From Desulfovibrio sp. Fe33 (lineage in GTDB: Bacteria; Desulfobacterota; Desulfovibrionia; Desulfovibrionales; Desulfovibrionaceae): a stretch of DNA of 64,000 bases. Under the pieces are notes generated by a model, which saw only the letters and a list, made by a program, of their open reading frames with translations, had not been told where the DNA came from and searched no databases. Below are positions 8,250-18,200 of this stretch, piece after piece. Position numbers and translations under genes: made by a program. Numbering within the stretch: the stretch's first letter is position 1; each line of letters begins with the position of its first letter. The stretch covers positions 62,001-126,000 of the forward strand of contig NZ_JAQKGU010000010.1 of NCBI RefSeq assembly GCF_028532725.1, written 5' to 3'.

Positions 8250-8960
8250 CTAGTCTTCAAGGAAATAGTCGACGCTGGTGACGACCCGGACTTTCTTGAT
8301 TTCGGGAGTGTACTGGTCGCGGTCCTGGAGGCTGAAGTAGCCCTGCGAGGCGCGGCGGATTCCCCCCACCCGTGAGCCGGAGTCCTCGGCGAACTGCTTG
8401 GCCGCGCTGCGCGCGTTGCGCGTGGCTTCGGCGATCATGTCCGGCTTGATGTCGTTGAGGCCGGTGAAGGCGAAGGTGGGCTGGAATTCGTAGTTGCGGA
8501 CGAGCAGCACGCCTCGGGAGACCAGTTCGCCGGCGGCGGACATGGCCTTTTTGACCGTGGCGATATCGCCGGAACGCACCGTGATGACGGACTGCGCCGA
8601 GTATCTGCTCACAGGTCGCTGGCCGGGCGAGTTGTATTGGTTCTCCTGGACGCGGGGGGCGGAGGTCATGATATCGGCTTCGCCCAGCCCCTGCTCCTTG
8701 AGGAATTCCATGACGGCGGTTCCGGAGACGGCCAAGGCGCTGTTGAGTGCGGGCAAAGTGTCGGCGCCCGCGCTGAAACTGATGGGCCACATGGCCAGAT
8801 CGGCGGGCACCTCGCGTTCGGCGAGCCCCTTGACCGAAACATAGCGGTCCATGGATTTGAAGTCGACCAGGGCCCCGGCAAGAACCCAGCAGCCGAGGAT
8901 GAAACCGACGGCCAGGACGAGGCCGGTCAATATGGAGTGAGCGGATGATTTGCGTTCCAT
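8250..8960 (-). CDS. SIMPL (DUF541) domain protein
   Basis: Membrane-anchored or secreted protein of 236 residues. One hydrophobic helix (about 10-35) is followed by the SIMPL fold beginning at YVSVKGLAEREVPADLA, which matches the family opening (V-x-G-x-A-x-x-x-x-P-D-x-A). It ends in a beta-strand VRVVTSVDYFLE. Related proteins (E. coli YggE) are linked to oxidative-stress tolerance, but the molecular role is not known. ATG at 8960 is preferred for its AAGGA site 7 bp upstream. Single-gene unit with its own terminator. Confidence 0.85.
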   Translation of the reverse strand: MERKSSAHSILTGLVLAVGFILGCWVLAGALVDFKSMDRYVSVKGLAEREVPADLAMWPISFSAGADTLPALNSALAVSGTAVMEFLKEQGLGEADIMTSAPRVQENQYNSPGQRPVSRYSAQSVITVRSGDIATVKKAMSAAGELVSRGVLLVRNYEFQPTFAFTGLNDIKPDMIAEATRNARSAAKQFAEDSGSRVGGIRRASQGYFSLQDRDQYTPEIKKVRVVTSVDYFLED

Positions 8961-9057
8961 GGCATGTCCTTTGATTTGGAATTTTCCAGTCACAACGGAC
9001 GATACGTCGTTCGCATGGGGTTGGCAAGGTGCTGAAGCGGGAGAGAGAAACGGGCCG

Positions 9058-9087
9058 TTGCCGTTTCTTCGTTTTTCCGGTTATTAT
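9058..9087 (+). promoter_or_regulatory. Possible sigma-70 promoter for the thioredoxin/peroxiredoxin pair
   Basis: TTGCCG (9058-9063) and TATTAT (9082-9087) are 18 bp apart, matching 4 of 6 and 5 of 6 consensus bases, and lie 43 bp before the ATG at 9130. Confidence 0.4.
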
Positions 9088-9129
9088 GGAAGGTAAGAAC
9101 CGAAAACCATAAGCGATAAGGATATCGGC

Positions 9130-9672
9130 ATGAAAAAACATATTTTTATCCTGACCGCCTGCCTCTTCCTGGCTGCGGCCCTGGTCCCGGCCGCGTCGGC
9201 CGCGGATATCTTCCCCAACCTCGCGCTCATGGGCAAGACCAGTCCGGAGCATCGTGAATATCTGGGCGTTTCCGAAGGCGATATCAAGATATCGGACATC
9301 GGCGCGGACTTCGCGTTTGTCGAGGTGCTCAGTATGTATTGTCCCATTTGCCAGCATGACGCGCCGGGCGTGAACGACATGTTCGCCCGGGTTCAGGCGT
9401 CGGACAAGGCGGCCCGTGTCCGTTTTGTCGGCATCGCCGCAGGCAACACCCCCTTCGAGGTGGCCTTCTACCGCAAGAAGTTCGACATCCAGTTCCCGCT
9501 CTTCGAGGACCCGGACTATGTGGCCCACAAGGCGTTGGACAACGTCGGGACCCCGGCCTACTACCTGGTGGACCTGCGCGAAGGAAAGCGGACCGTCCTC
9601 ATCTTCCACGAAGGAGAGATCAAGGACAAGGGCGTGTTTTTGAAGAATGTGCTGGATACGATGGGAAAATAG
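9130..9672 (+). CDS. Periplasmic thioredoxin-like (TlpA-type) protein
   Basis: Exported thiol-disulfide protein of 180 residues. A signal peptide (about 1-24, ending ASA) precedes a thioredoxin fold with the redox motif CPIC near residues 76-79 and the cis-proline segment GTPAYYLV. These two are the only cysteines of the mature protein. It is 10 bp upstream of a peroxiredoxin gene, so it may reduce that enzyme; this is inference. Start supported by AAGGAT upstream. It could equally serve cytochrome c maturation. Confidence 0.82.
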   Translation: MKKHIFILTACLFLAAALVPAASAADIFPNLALMGKTSPEHREYLGVSEGDIKISDIGADFAFVEVLSMYCPICQHDAPGVNDMFARVQASDKAARVRFVGIAAGNTPFEVAFYRKKFDIQFPLFEDPDYVAHKALDNVGTPAYYLVDLREGKRTVLIFHEGEIKDKGVFLKNVLDTMGK

Positions 9673-9682
9673 GAGATAAACC

Positions 9683-10261
9683 ATGAGACGGACGCTGCTC
9701 GCCGCACTCGCGGTTTGCTGTCTGATGACGGTCGCGGCGTATGCCGACGATATCGTTCCCTATCCTGTGGGACATCTCAAGCCCACGGATTCGACGCTCA
9801 AGGTCAAGGTAGGCGACCCCGCCCCCGATTTCACCCTCCCGGAGATCAAAGGAGGCACGGTCTCGTTAAGCGATTACCGGGGGAAGAAGAACGTGGTCCT
9901 GTCCTTTGTCCCGGCGGCCTGGACGCCGGTCTGCTCCGACCAGTGGCCCGGCTACAACCTGGCCCTGGACATGATCCGCGCCCTGGACGCCGAACTCGTC
10001 GGCATCAGCGTCGACAACACCCCGACCCAGGCCGAGTGGGCCAAGGCCATGCACGGGCTGAACTTCCCTGTGCTGTCCGATTTCTGGCCCCACGGCAAAG
10101 TGGCCGACACCTTCGGCGTCCTGCGGGGAGACGGCACGGCCGAGCGGGCCGTCATCATCATCGACAAGGCGGGGGTCATCCGCTACATCGACGTCCACGA
10201 CATCAATTCGCGGCCCGACTTGGGCGTCATGATCGGCGAACTGGAAAAGCTCGCCAGGTAG
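9683..10261 (+). CDS. Periplasmic peroxiredoxin (AhpC/TSA family)
   Basis: Exported peroxidase of 192 residues. A signal peptide (about 1-21) precedes the AhpC/TSA fold. The catalytic motif PxxxTxxC is present as PAAWTPVC near residues 76-83, and the family strand VGDPAPDFTLP opens the domain. The mature protein has only this one cysteine, so it is a 1-Cys enzyme that needs an outside thiol donor; the neighbouring CPIC protein is the obvious candidate. GGAG lies upstream of the ATG. Its stop is 3 bp from the stop of the convergent response regulator. Confidence 0.85.
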   Translation: MRRTLLAALAVCCLMTVAAYADDIVPYPVGHLKPTDSTLKVKVGDPAPDFTLPEIKGGTVSLSDYRGKKNVVLSFVPAAWTPVCSDQWPGYNLALDMIRALDAELVGISVDNTPTQAEWAKAMHGLNFPVLSDFWPHGKVADTFGVLRGDGTAERAVIIIDKAGVIRYIDVHDINSRPDLGVMIGELEKLAR

Positions 10262-10264
10262 CGC

Positions 10265-10981
10265 CTAGTCCCAGGGCAGCGGGGCATTGTCGCGGTCGAT
10301 GATCTCGGCGAACCGGGTTATGCCCAGGGTTTCGAACACGGACCGGAAATTGCTGGACAATCCGGTCAGGTAGACACGTCCGCCCGAGCCTGCGTATTCC
10401 CGCAACAGCGAGGTCAGGCCGGTGATTCCCGCGCCGTTGATGGAGGCGTTTTTCTCGAAATCTATGAGCACCGCCTCCTTGCCCATGGCCGCAGCCTGTT
10501 CGAAGGCTTCGGTCAGCCTGGGCATGGTGATGGCCGAGACGTTTCCGCGCACCCCGATGACGGCCGACTTATCCTCCTGCTTGAGCACGACCTGCCCCTC
10601 TTCGTTGCGGGCGATGGTCATTCGTTCCCGGGCGCGGGTCAGGGCCTTCTCAAGGGATTCGCGCTTGAGCGGCTTGTTGATGAAATCCGTGGCGTCGAGG
10701 TTCAGGGCCTGGATGGCCAGGTCCATGTCGCCGTGGCCGGTGATGACGATGACCTCGGTGCCGGGGCTGATTTCCTTGATGGCGCGCAGGGCCTCGATGC
10801 CGTCCATGACGGGCATCTTGATGTCCGTCAGCACCAGCTCAGGCGTTTCCCTCTTGAAGGTCTCGACGCCCTCCCGGCCGTTTTCGGCGGTCAGTACCTC
10901 GTACCCGTAGGCGGAGAGCAAGAGGGAGAACATCTTCAGTGTGGGCCTTTCATCGTCTATGACAAGTACTTTGCTGCTCAT
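10265..10981 (-). CDS. Response regulator with REC and STAS domains
   Basis: Cytoplasmic output protein of a three-gene signalling operon, 238 residues. REC domain at about 1-120 has the acidic pair DDE, the phospho-acceptor in LVLTDIKMP and the lysine in NKPLKRE. A STAS domain (anti-sigma-factor antagonist type) fills about 135-235. The usual D-S-x-G phosphorylation segment of STAS reads NGAGITGL, without the serine, so partner switching by serine phosphorylation is unlikely. There is no DNA-binding domain. Its ATG overlaps the kinase stop by 4 bp. Confidence 0.85.
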   Translation of the reverse strand: MSSKVLVIDDERPTLKMFSLLLSAYGYEVLTAENGREGVETFKRETPELVLTDIKMPVMDGIEALRAIKEISPGTEVIVITGHGDMDLAIQALNLDATDFINKPLKRESLEKALTRARERMTIARNEEGQVVLKQEDKSAVIGVRGNVSAITMPRLTEAFEQAAAMGKEAVLIDFEKNASINGAGITGLTSLLREYAGSGGRVYLTGLSSNFRSVFETLGITRFAEIIDRDNAPLPWD

Positions 10982-12984
10982 GCCTTGGACTCTCCTCGGG
11001 TGCCGGCGGCAGGGAACTCCATACGGAAGACCGTGCCTTGTCCTTTGGTGCTGTTTATGCGGATTTCTCCGCCGTAATCCTTGATGATGCCGTAGGTGAT
11101 GGCCAGGCCCAGGCCCATGCCCTGCCCGGCCTCCTTGGTCGTGAAGAACGGCTCGAATATTCTTTGCTGGTCCTTTTCGTCGATGCCGCCGCCGGTGTCC
11201 TCCACCTCGGCGTAGACCCGCTGCGCCTCGTTGCCGGTGCGGATGATGATTCGCCTGTCGCCGCCTTCGCCGTTGGAAATGTCGTTGATGGCGTCGCGGG
11301 CGTTGGTCACCAGGTTGAAGATGACCTGTTGCAGCCGGTTGGAGTGCGCCTGCACGGGCCGAAGCCCTTCGTCCAGTTCCAGCTCGAAGCGGATGTTGTC
11401 CAGCTCGAACTGCCGCCGGATCATGGACAGGACCGCCCGGATCGGCTGGTTCAGATTCACGGACTCCTCCATGAGATCGGACTTGCGGCCGAAGGAGCGC
11501 AGGGTGTCGATGATTTCCGCGGCGCGGTCGACCTGCGCCGAGATTTCGTTGACCACTTCCTTGAAGTGCTCCTTGGGTATCTCCAGGTCCTCCTCCTGCA
11601 TCATGGACAGGAATTCGCTGCCGACCTTGATGGCGTTGAGGGGCTGGTTGATCTCATGGGCCATGCCCGCCGACATCTCGCCCAGGGACTTCATCTTGCC
11701 CGCCTGGATGAGCTGGGCGTCCTTCTCGATGAGTTCGGTGATGTCCGTGACCGCGATGATGATGGCCTGCTTGCCCCGGTAGGAGATGGGGCAGGCGTGC
11801 ATGTTCACGAAGAAGGGCTCGCCGCCGTTCTTGTAGTGCAGCCGCTTGGGATAGTAGACGCAGCCGCCGCCGATTTCGGCGAAGTAGTCCAGGCAGACGG
11901 TGTTGTGCTCCGGTCCCAGTTGCAGGAAGTCCAGGCCGATGAGCTCGTCCATGGGATAGCCATAGAGTTCGGTGGCTCGTGGGTTGGCGTCCCTGATGCG
12001 GCTTGTGGCGCAGTCCACCACGAAGATGGGGTCCGGCCCCGAGTCGAACAGCGAGCGGTATTTTTCCTCGGATTCGCGCAGGCGGCGCCGGTAGAGCTTG
12101 ATGGACCAGACCATGTTGCGGAAGGAGTCGCCGAGCTGGATGACCTCGTCGCCTTCATGCTTGCGGTAGAACGCGCAGTCCGCGCACTTGCGATGGGTCT
12201 CGGCCGGCGTCTGGCCGCTGCGGGACTGGTCGAAGTGCCAGCAGGGAAGGTCCGTATTGGAAAAGGCAGGGCATTCGGCCGAGTTCCAGTCCTCGCCCGA
12301 GCCGAGCTTGAGCGGGATGTCGAAGTTGCCTCGGCTGATCTCGTCCGACAGGCGGGTCAGGTCGGATACGGGTTTGGTGATCCGCTTGGAGAGCCAGCTC
12401 GACAGGATGATGGAAATGATGACCACGGCCGAGATGAAGCCGAGGAAGGCCACGCGCAGCTTGCCGACCAGGGTGTCGATGTGCCGCTTGTTCAGGCCGA
12501 CATGGACCGTCCCGATGCGGTACAATCCTTCGTGGATGGCCGCGGCCAGGTCGTAGACCTCCTGGTGCCCCAGCTCCATGAGCTTGATGGAGTCGTTCTT
12601 GCCGGGCGACAGGGTATTGGCGCGCAGGTTGTCGGGCAGGGGATGGGTCAGGGTATGGGCGAGGATGTTGCCCGCCTGATCCTCGATGAAAATGTATGTA
12701 ACCAGGTCCTTGCGCTGCCGCAGTCTGGCCTCGTCGAAAATGAGCGCCAGCAGTTTGGGAACGTCGTTGTCCAGGATGTACGAGCCGCCGCGTTCGGCCA
12801 CGGAGTGGGCGATGGCGAAGCCGCGCATTTCCAGTTCGTTGGTCAGGGAGGATACCAGGATGTAGCGAGAAATCAGGGCGATGGCCACGGAAATGAAGAG
12901 AACGGCCGCCAGCATGGAGATAAGCAGCTTCTCGCGCAGGCCGATGCGGGCGAGACGGGAAAATCGGCGTTCCCCGGCGGTCAT
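10978..12984 (-). CDS. PAS-domain sensor histidine kinase with cysteine-rich linker
   Basis: Membrane histidine kinase of 668 residues. A helix at about 21-45, a periplasmic sensor region and a second helix near 178-198 are followed by HAMP. Next comes a short four-cysteine segment (ECPAF, PCWHF, KCADC), then a PAS domain (about 315-420), HisKA with H box MAHEINQPL and an HATPase with VTNARDAI, DTGGGI and GMGLGLA. The cysteines may bind a metal or act as a redox sensor. It overlaps both neighbours by 4 bp (ATGA), so the three genes are translationally coupled. Confidence 0.88.
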   Translation of the reverse strand: MTAGERRFSRLARIGLREKLLISMLAAVLFISVAIALISRYILVSSLTNELEMRGFAIAHSVAERGGSYILDNDVPKLLALIFDEARLRQRKDLVTYIFIEDQAGNILAHTLTHPLPDNLRANTLSPGKNDSIKLMELGHQEVYDLAAAIHEGLYRIGTVHVGLNKRHIDTLVGKLRVAFLGFISAVVIISIILSSWLSKRITKPVSDLTRLSDEISRGNFDIPLKLGSGEDWNSAECPAFSNTDLPCWHFDQSRSGQTPAETHRKCADCAFYRKHEGDEVIQLGDSFRNMVWSIKLYRRRLRESEEKYRSLFDSGPDPIFVVDCATSRIRDANPRATELYGYPMDELIGLDFLQLGPEHNTVCLDYFAEIGGGCVYYPKRLHYKNGGEPFFVNMHACPISYRGKQAIIIAVTDITELIEKDAQLIQAGKMKSLGEMSAGMAHEINQPLNAIKVGSEFLSMMQEEDLEIPKEHFKEVVNEISAQVDRAAEIIDTLRSFGRKSDLMEESVNLNQPIRAVLSMIRRQFELDNIRFELELDEGLRPVQAHSNRLQQVIFNLVTNARDAINDISNGEGGDRRIIIRTGNEAQRVYAEVEDTGGGIDEKDQQRIFEPFFTTKEAGQGMGLGLAITYGIIKDYGGEIRINSTKGQGTVFRMEFPAAGTRGESKA

Positions 12985-14204
12985 CGCTGCGCCTCCATTC
13001 CTTTTTTGAACCCTGCCCAGTCAGTGAAGGGCAGGAACCGTCCGTCGCTCAGCTTGGTGAAGTGGATGGCGTCCAGTCCCTGGCGGTCATGCGGGCCGTA
13101 GGTGATGGTCAGTCCCGGGCCGAGCTTGAAATCCTTGATGGACTCGATGGCCTGGATGAACCCTTCGCGCGTCAGGTCGCGGCCTGCCCGGCGAAGACCT
13201 TCGACCAGGATTTCCGCGTTGAGAAAACCTTCGAGGCCCACGAAGCTCGGGGTGTCTTCCGGATAGTAGCGCTTGAGGAGCTTGACGTAGTTCCCCGCCG
13301 AGTCGGCCGGGTCGTCGGACTCCACGGGCGGCGGGACCACCTGGGACATGAATACGTGCGCCGGGGAGGCCCTGCCCACGCGCCAGGCGAGCTCTTCCGC
13401 GCCGACGAAGGAGACCGTGTAGAAGAGAGGGTTGTAGCCCTCTTCGACCGACAGGTTGATGAACCGGGCGCAGGCCCCGTATGTGCCGATCATGACCACG
13501 GCTTCGGCTTTGGATTTGCGAATGCGGTCCAGGCCGTCCTGGACGTCCAGGGTGCCCCGAATGTAGGAGCCGCGTGCAACGGGCTCCATGCCGAACTGCT
13601 TGAGCGCGAGTTCCGTGCCGATGAGGCCGTCGAATCCGTAGGCGTCGTACTGGTAGAAGACGGCGATCCTGGTCAGGCCGAGGTCCTTCACCATGTGCCG
13701 GACCGCGGCCATGGTTTCCTGGTAGTAGGAAGCCCGGATATTGATGACGTAGCGGCTGGGCGGCTGCCTGAGTGCGTTGGCGCCGGTGAACATGCCGATG
13801 AGCGGGATGCGCGCGTCCTCCACAAGAGGCAGGGCCTTGATGGTGGTGGGGGTGCCCACGTAGCAGAACAGGGCGAAGACCTGCTTGTCGACGATGAAGT
13901 GTTGGGTATTGGCCAGGCATTGGGGCGGATCGTAGGAATCATCCATGACCTCGACCACGATCTTGCGGCCGTGGACCCCGCCCCGTTCGTTGACGTAGCG
14001 GATATACGCCCGGGCTCCCTGAAGGGTCTGGGTGCCGAGGTATCCCGCGTGGCCCGACAGGGTCAGGGAGGAGCCGAGAACTATCTCGGTGTCGGACACC
14101 CCCGGCGTCCCGGCGTCCACCGCTGCGGTGTCCTCGGACGGATCGCACCCGGCAAGGGCGAGCGCGAGGAAGATGAGGATACAGATGAGGGTGGCGTTTC
14201 GCAC
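12981..14204 (-). CDS. Branched-chain amino acid-type binding lipoprotein
   Basis: Exported binding lipoprotein of the LivJ/LivK type (Peripla_BP_6), 407 residues. The signal sequence ends in the lipobox LALAGC with Cys at about 19. The domain opens with the family-typical TEIVLGSSLTLSGHAGYLG and runs the full two-lobe length. No livHMGF transport genes are near. Instead it is fused by a 4-bp overlap to a sensor kinase, so a ligand-sensing role for the kinase is inferred; the ligand is unknown. A 12-bp inverted repeat lies 54 bp upstream. Confidence 0.87.
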   Translation of the reverse strand: MRNATLICILIFLALALAGCDPSEDTAAVDAGTPGVSDTEIVLGSSLTLSGHAGYLGTQTLQGARAYIRYVNERGGVHGRKIVVEVMDDSYDPPQCLANTQHFIVDKQVFALFCYVGTPTTIKALPLVEDARIPLIGMFTGANALRQPPSRYVINIRASYYQETMAAVRHMVKDLGLTRIAVFYQYDAYGFDGLIGTELALKQFGMEPVARGSYIRGTLDVQDGLDRIRKSKAEAVVMIGTYGACARFINLSVEEGYNPLFYTVSFVGAEELAWRVGRASPAHVFMSQVVPPPVESDDPADSAGNYVKLLKRYYPEDTPSFVGLEGFLNAEILVEGLRRAGRDLTREGFIQAIESIKDFKLGPGLTITYGPHDRQGLDAIHFTKLSDGRFLPFTDWAGFKKGMEAQR

Positions 14205-14257
14205 GGTTCGGCTCCATGTTCTGGTGGCGGCACAACGTCGCTATTTCCCGTTATCTT

Positions 14258-14298
14258 TTCGTGGGGAAAAACACAAGAAACACCCATTTCCCCACGAA
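14258..14298. promoter_or_regulatory. 12-bp inverted repeat upstream of the binding-protein/kinase operon
   Basis: Perfect arms TTCGTGGGGAAA (14258-14269) and TTTCCCCACGAA (14287-14298) with a 17-base spacer. No T run follows on the minus strand, so an operator or leader hairpin is more likely than a terminator. Confidence 0.45.
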
Positions 14299-14329
14299 GC
14301 AACATCGTCCGTTGCCCCGATATGCGGGG

Positions 14330-14362
14330 AAAAAGACCCCGGCAGCGCGGGCTGCCGGGGTC
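14330..14362 (-). terminator. Rho-independent terminator of the fdhAB operon
   Basis: Perfect 12-bp stem (14335-14346 and 14351-14362, loop of 4) followed by TTTTT on the minus strand, 128 bp past the fdhB stop. Confidence 0.88.
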
Positions 14363-14490
14363 ACGAAAAACTCCGCTTGCCCCAAGCCTTGCGGCCGGAC
14401 GGTGTGGCTTACGGAGGTGTTCCCGCATGATGCGTGCGAGTGGGAAATCCCCGGCGCGGGGGGAGGGACCCGCGCCGGGGGAGTGGTTCG

Positions 14491-15216
14491 TTATGAGGTC
14501 ATGCGCTTGACCGGGCGGCCCAGTTTCGCCAGGAACTGCTTCCTGGACAGGGGGCCGCGGCGAACGCCGGAGGCGTCCGCGGACAGGGACTCGTAGTAGC
14601 TGTCCGGATCGGTCTGCACCAGGTAGATCACCCGCACGTATTCCGCGTCCACCAGCTCCGCGTCGGGATATTTCCCGGCGACGGCGGCCAGCCGCTCCTC
14701 GGCCAGAGCCAGCATCTCGTCCCGGTCGCCGAAGTTCATGGCGCCGGTGGGGCAGGTCTGGACGCAGGCGGGCAGCATACCCGCCTTGACGCGGTCCACG
14801 CACATGTCGCACTTGACCACCTGGCCGGTTTCCTCGTTGACGCGGGGAATGTTGTACGGACAGGCCATGGAGAAGGCGTCCTTGTCGGGTTCCTGGGCGG
14901 TCAGCTCGGTGTAGACGACGGCGCCGGTCTCCTGGTCATGGATGATGGAACCGGGAATGGTCATGGCATCCAGGCAGGGCGGCTCGACGCAATGGCGGCA
15001 CTGTTCCGGGAAGAACAGCCACTGCATTCCGTCGGCGGTCTCCACTTCCTCGAAGCGGACCAGTTTGAGGGTCGTGCCGGACAGGTCCTTGGGGTTCTGA
15101 TGGGAGCCCCAGTTCTCGGTCTGTTCGGCGGGCAGTTTTTTCCATTGCTTGCAGGCAACCTGGCAACCACGGCAGGCCGTACACTTGGTCAGGTCGACGA
15201 AGAATGTTTTACTCAT
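14491..15216 (-). CDS. fdhB: Formate dehydrogenase beta subunit, four-cluster ferredoxin protein
   Basis: Electron-transfer subunit of periplasmic formate dehydrogenase, 241 residues. It has four groups of cysteines for [4Fe-4S] clusters: CTACRGCQVAC near 12-22, CRHCVEPPC, ACPYNIP and KCDMCVDRVKAG leading to CVQTCP. There is no signal peptide, as expected for export piggy-backed on the Tat-carrying alpha subunit. There is no C-terminal membrane helix, so the enzyme should be soluble. It starts 12 bp after fdhA with a GGAGG site and is followed by a terminator. Confidence 0.93.
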   Translation of the reverse strand: MSKTFFVDLTKCTACRGCQVACKQWKKLPAEQTENWGSHQNPKDLSGTTLKLVRFEEVETADGMQWLFFPEQCRHCVEPPCLDAMTIPGSIIHDQETGAVVYTELTAQEPDKDAFSMACPYNIPRVNEETGQVVKCDMCVDRVKAGMLPACVQTCPTGAMNFGDRDEMLALAEERLAAVAGKYPDAELVDAEYVRVIYLVQTDPDSYYESLSADASGVRRGPLSRKQFLAKLGRPVKRMTS

Positions 15217-15228
15217 GTCATTCCTCCT

Positions 15229-18200
15229 TTACGCCTTGCGGACGTTGACCATGAAGGCCTTGGTTTCGGGGATGCCCGTGTTCGGGTCGCCTACGGACGG
15301 GGTCAGCAGGTTGGCGGAGTCGCCGCCATCCTTGGGCCAGGTCCAGCCGAAGTGCCAGGGCAGGCCCACCTGGTGGACGATGGTGCCCTGGACCATGAAC
15401 GGCTTGAGTCGGCTGGTGACGATCGCCTTGGCCCAGATGGAGCCGCGCAGGGAATCGACCGTGACCTTCTCGCCGTTCTTGATGCCGCGGAGTTCCGCCA
15501 GTTCGGGGCTCATCTCCACGAAGACCTGCGGCTCGGCCTCGACCAGCCAGGGCTGGTTGCGGGTCATGACGCCGGTCTGCCAGTGCTCGGTGACACGATA
15601 GGTGGTGCCGATCAGGGGATACCTGGGATCGCACACGGCCTTTTCCTCGGTGTCGAAGGTGAGCGCCGTGGGGTTGTGCAGGGTGCTGGAGAACGGATGC
15701 GACTTCACCGGACATTCAAGCGGCTCGTAGTATTCCGGGAACGGACCGTCGGCCCGGCCGGGACCGAAGAGCTGTCCGAAGCCGTGCTTGCGCATGATGA
15801 AGGCGTACTTGGAGCCGGGGGCCCAGCCGCCGTCGGGCACGTCGCCCACCCACTTCTCGCCGTTCCAGGCGATGACCGCCTTTTCCGGGTTCCAGGGCTT
15901 GCCGTTGAGGTCGACCGAGGCGCGGTTGTACAGCACGCGGCGGTTGACGGGCCAGCACCAGGAGAAGTTCGGGTACAGGCCGATGTTGGCTTGTTCCGGA
16001 GTCTGGGTCAGGTCGCGCCGGGCGGCCATGTTGCCCTTGTCCGTGTAGGAGTGGCAGTACAGCCAGTTGCCCGAGCAGGTGGAGCCGTCGGCCTGCAGGA
16101 AGGCGAAGCTGGGAACCTGTTCGCCCTTCTTGTAGATCTTGCCCTTGATGTCCACGTCACGGGTGAAGTGGCCGTTTATCAGTTTGGCCGTCTTGTGGGG
16201 GTCGAATACGCCCTTGGTGGCGATGGCGTCCCAGGTCAGACGGGTGATGGGCGCGGGGTAGACGCCGCCTTCCTTCTCGTACAGGTGACGGATTTCCGCC
16301 ATCAGCTCGTACATGAGGTCGCCGTCCGGCTTCAGGCCGTTGGGGGCGTCCGGTCCCTTGTAGCGCCACTGCATCCAGCGGCCGGAGTTGGTGATGGAGC
16401 CTTCCTTTTCGATGGACACGGCGCAGGGCAGGAAGAAGACCTCGGTCTTGACCTTGGTCGGGTCCATGCCCGGTCCTTCCCAGAACCAGCCTGTCTCGTT
16501 GGGGAAGATGTTCACGTTGACCAGCCAGTCGAGGTTGCCCATGGCGCGCCGGTTCTTTTCGGCGTTCGCGCCGGAGCAGGCAGGGTTCATGCCCCATGCG
16601 AGCAGGCCCTTGAACTGGCCTTTCTCCATCTTGTCGAACAGGGTCAGCCAGGAATATTCCATGGCCGAGCCGGAATCGAGCCTGGGCAGGAACTGGTAGG
16701 CGTCCTCGGGGGTGTCGTCCTGCCACATGGCCTTGAGGAGCGACGCCGAGTATTTGGGGAAGTTGCCCCACCAGTTGGCGGACTTGGGATCGTTGGAAAC
16801 CGGGGTGTTCGCCTTGTTGTACACTTCCAGGGTGGGCTGGGACGCCTTGGGGGTGCTCAGGTAGCCCGGAAGGATGTGGTACAGCAGACAGTGGTCCGTG
16901 GACCCCTGGACGTTGGACTCGCCGCGCAGGGCGTTGACGCCGCCGCCGGCTATGCCGATGTTGCCCAGCAGGAGCTGGATCATGGCCATGGCGCGGATGT
17001 TCTGCACGCCCACGGTATGCTGGGTCCAGCCCATGGCGTACATGATGGTTCCGGCCTGGTCGGCCTTGCCTGTGGCCGCGTAGGTCTCGTACAGCTTGAC
17101 CAGGTTTTCCTTCTTCATGCCCGAGATGGAGACGACCTTGTCGAGATCGTAGCGCGCGTAGTGCTTCTTCAGGAGCTGGTACACGCAGTTGGGATCGGCG
17201 AGGGTCGGGTCCTTCTTCGGATTGCCTTCCGCGTCCATGGCGAAAGCCCAGGAGGACTTGTCATAGGAACGGGTGGACTTGTCGTAGCCCGAGAACATGC
17301 CGTCCTCGAACTTGTACTTGTCGCCGACGATGAAGGAGGCGTTCGTATAGTTGACCACGTAATCCCGGAAGATCAGGTCGTTGTCCAGGATGTACTTGAT
17401 CATGCCGCCAAGCACGGCGATATCCGCGCCGGAGCGGATGCCCGCGTAGAAGTCGGCCTTGGCCGAGGTCCTGGTGAAGCGGGGGTCGACGTGGATCAGG
17501 GTCGCGCCCTTTTCCTGCGCCTTGGTCACCCATTTGAAGGAAATGGGATGGTTTTCGGCAGCGTTGCTGCCCATGATGAGAATACAGGTGGAGTTCTGGA
17601 TGTCGATCCAGTGGTTGGTCATCGCGCCGCGTCCGAACGACTCTGCCAGAGCCGCAACAGTCGCGCTGTGTCAGATACGCGCCTGGTGTTCCACATACAC
17701 CAGGCCAAGGCTGCGGAGCATCGTCTGGTAAGCCCAGCACTCCTCGTTATCCAGTGCGGCGGAGCCCACGGAGGCTATGCCGTCGCAGCGGTTGACCACC
17801 TGGCCCTTGGCGTTTTTCTCGGTCCAGGTCTTGTCGCGGGAATCCTTGATCCTTTTGGCGATGGTTTCCAGCGCCCAGGACAGGGAGACCTTCTTGAATT
17901 CCTTGGCGTAGGGAGCCCTGTAGAGGACGGAGTCGGGGCGGCGGTCGTTCTCGGCCAATTGCCAGATGGACGCGCCCTTGGCGCACAGGGCGCCTTCGTT
18001 GATCGGATGGTCGGGGTCGCCCTCGACGTTGATGGCCCGCATGTCCTTGAGGGACGTGTTCACGACCAGGCCGCAACCCACTGCGCAGTAGCAGCAAACG
18101 GACGTGGTCTGTTTGCTCCATTTCGGATTCATGGCCGACACATGGTCAGGCAGCGTCGCCGCCGTGGCCTTGCAGCCGAATCCGAGCCCGCCGAACGCCG

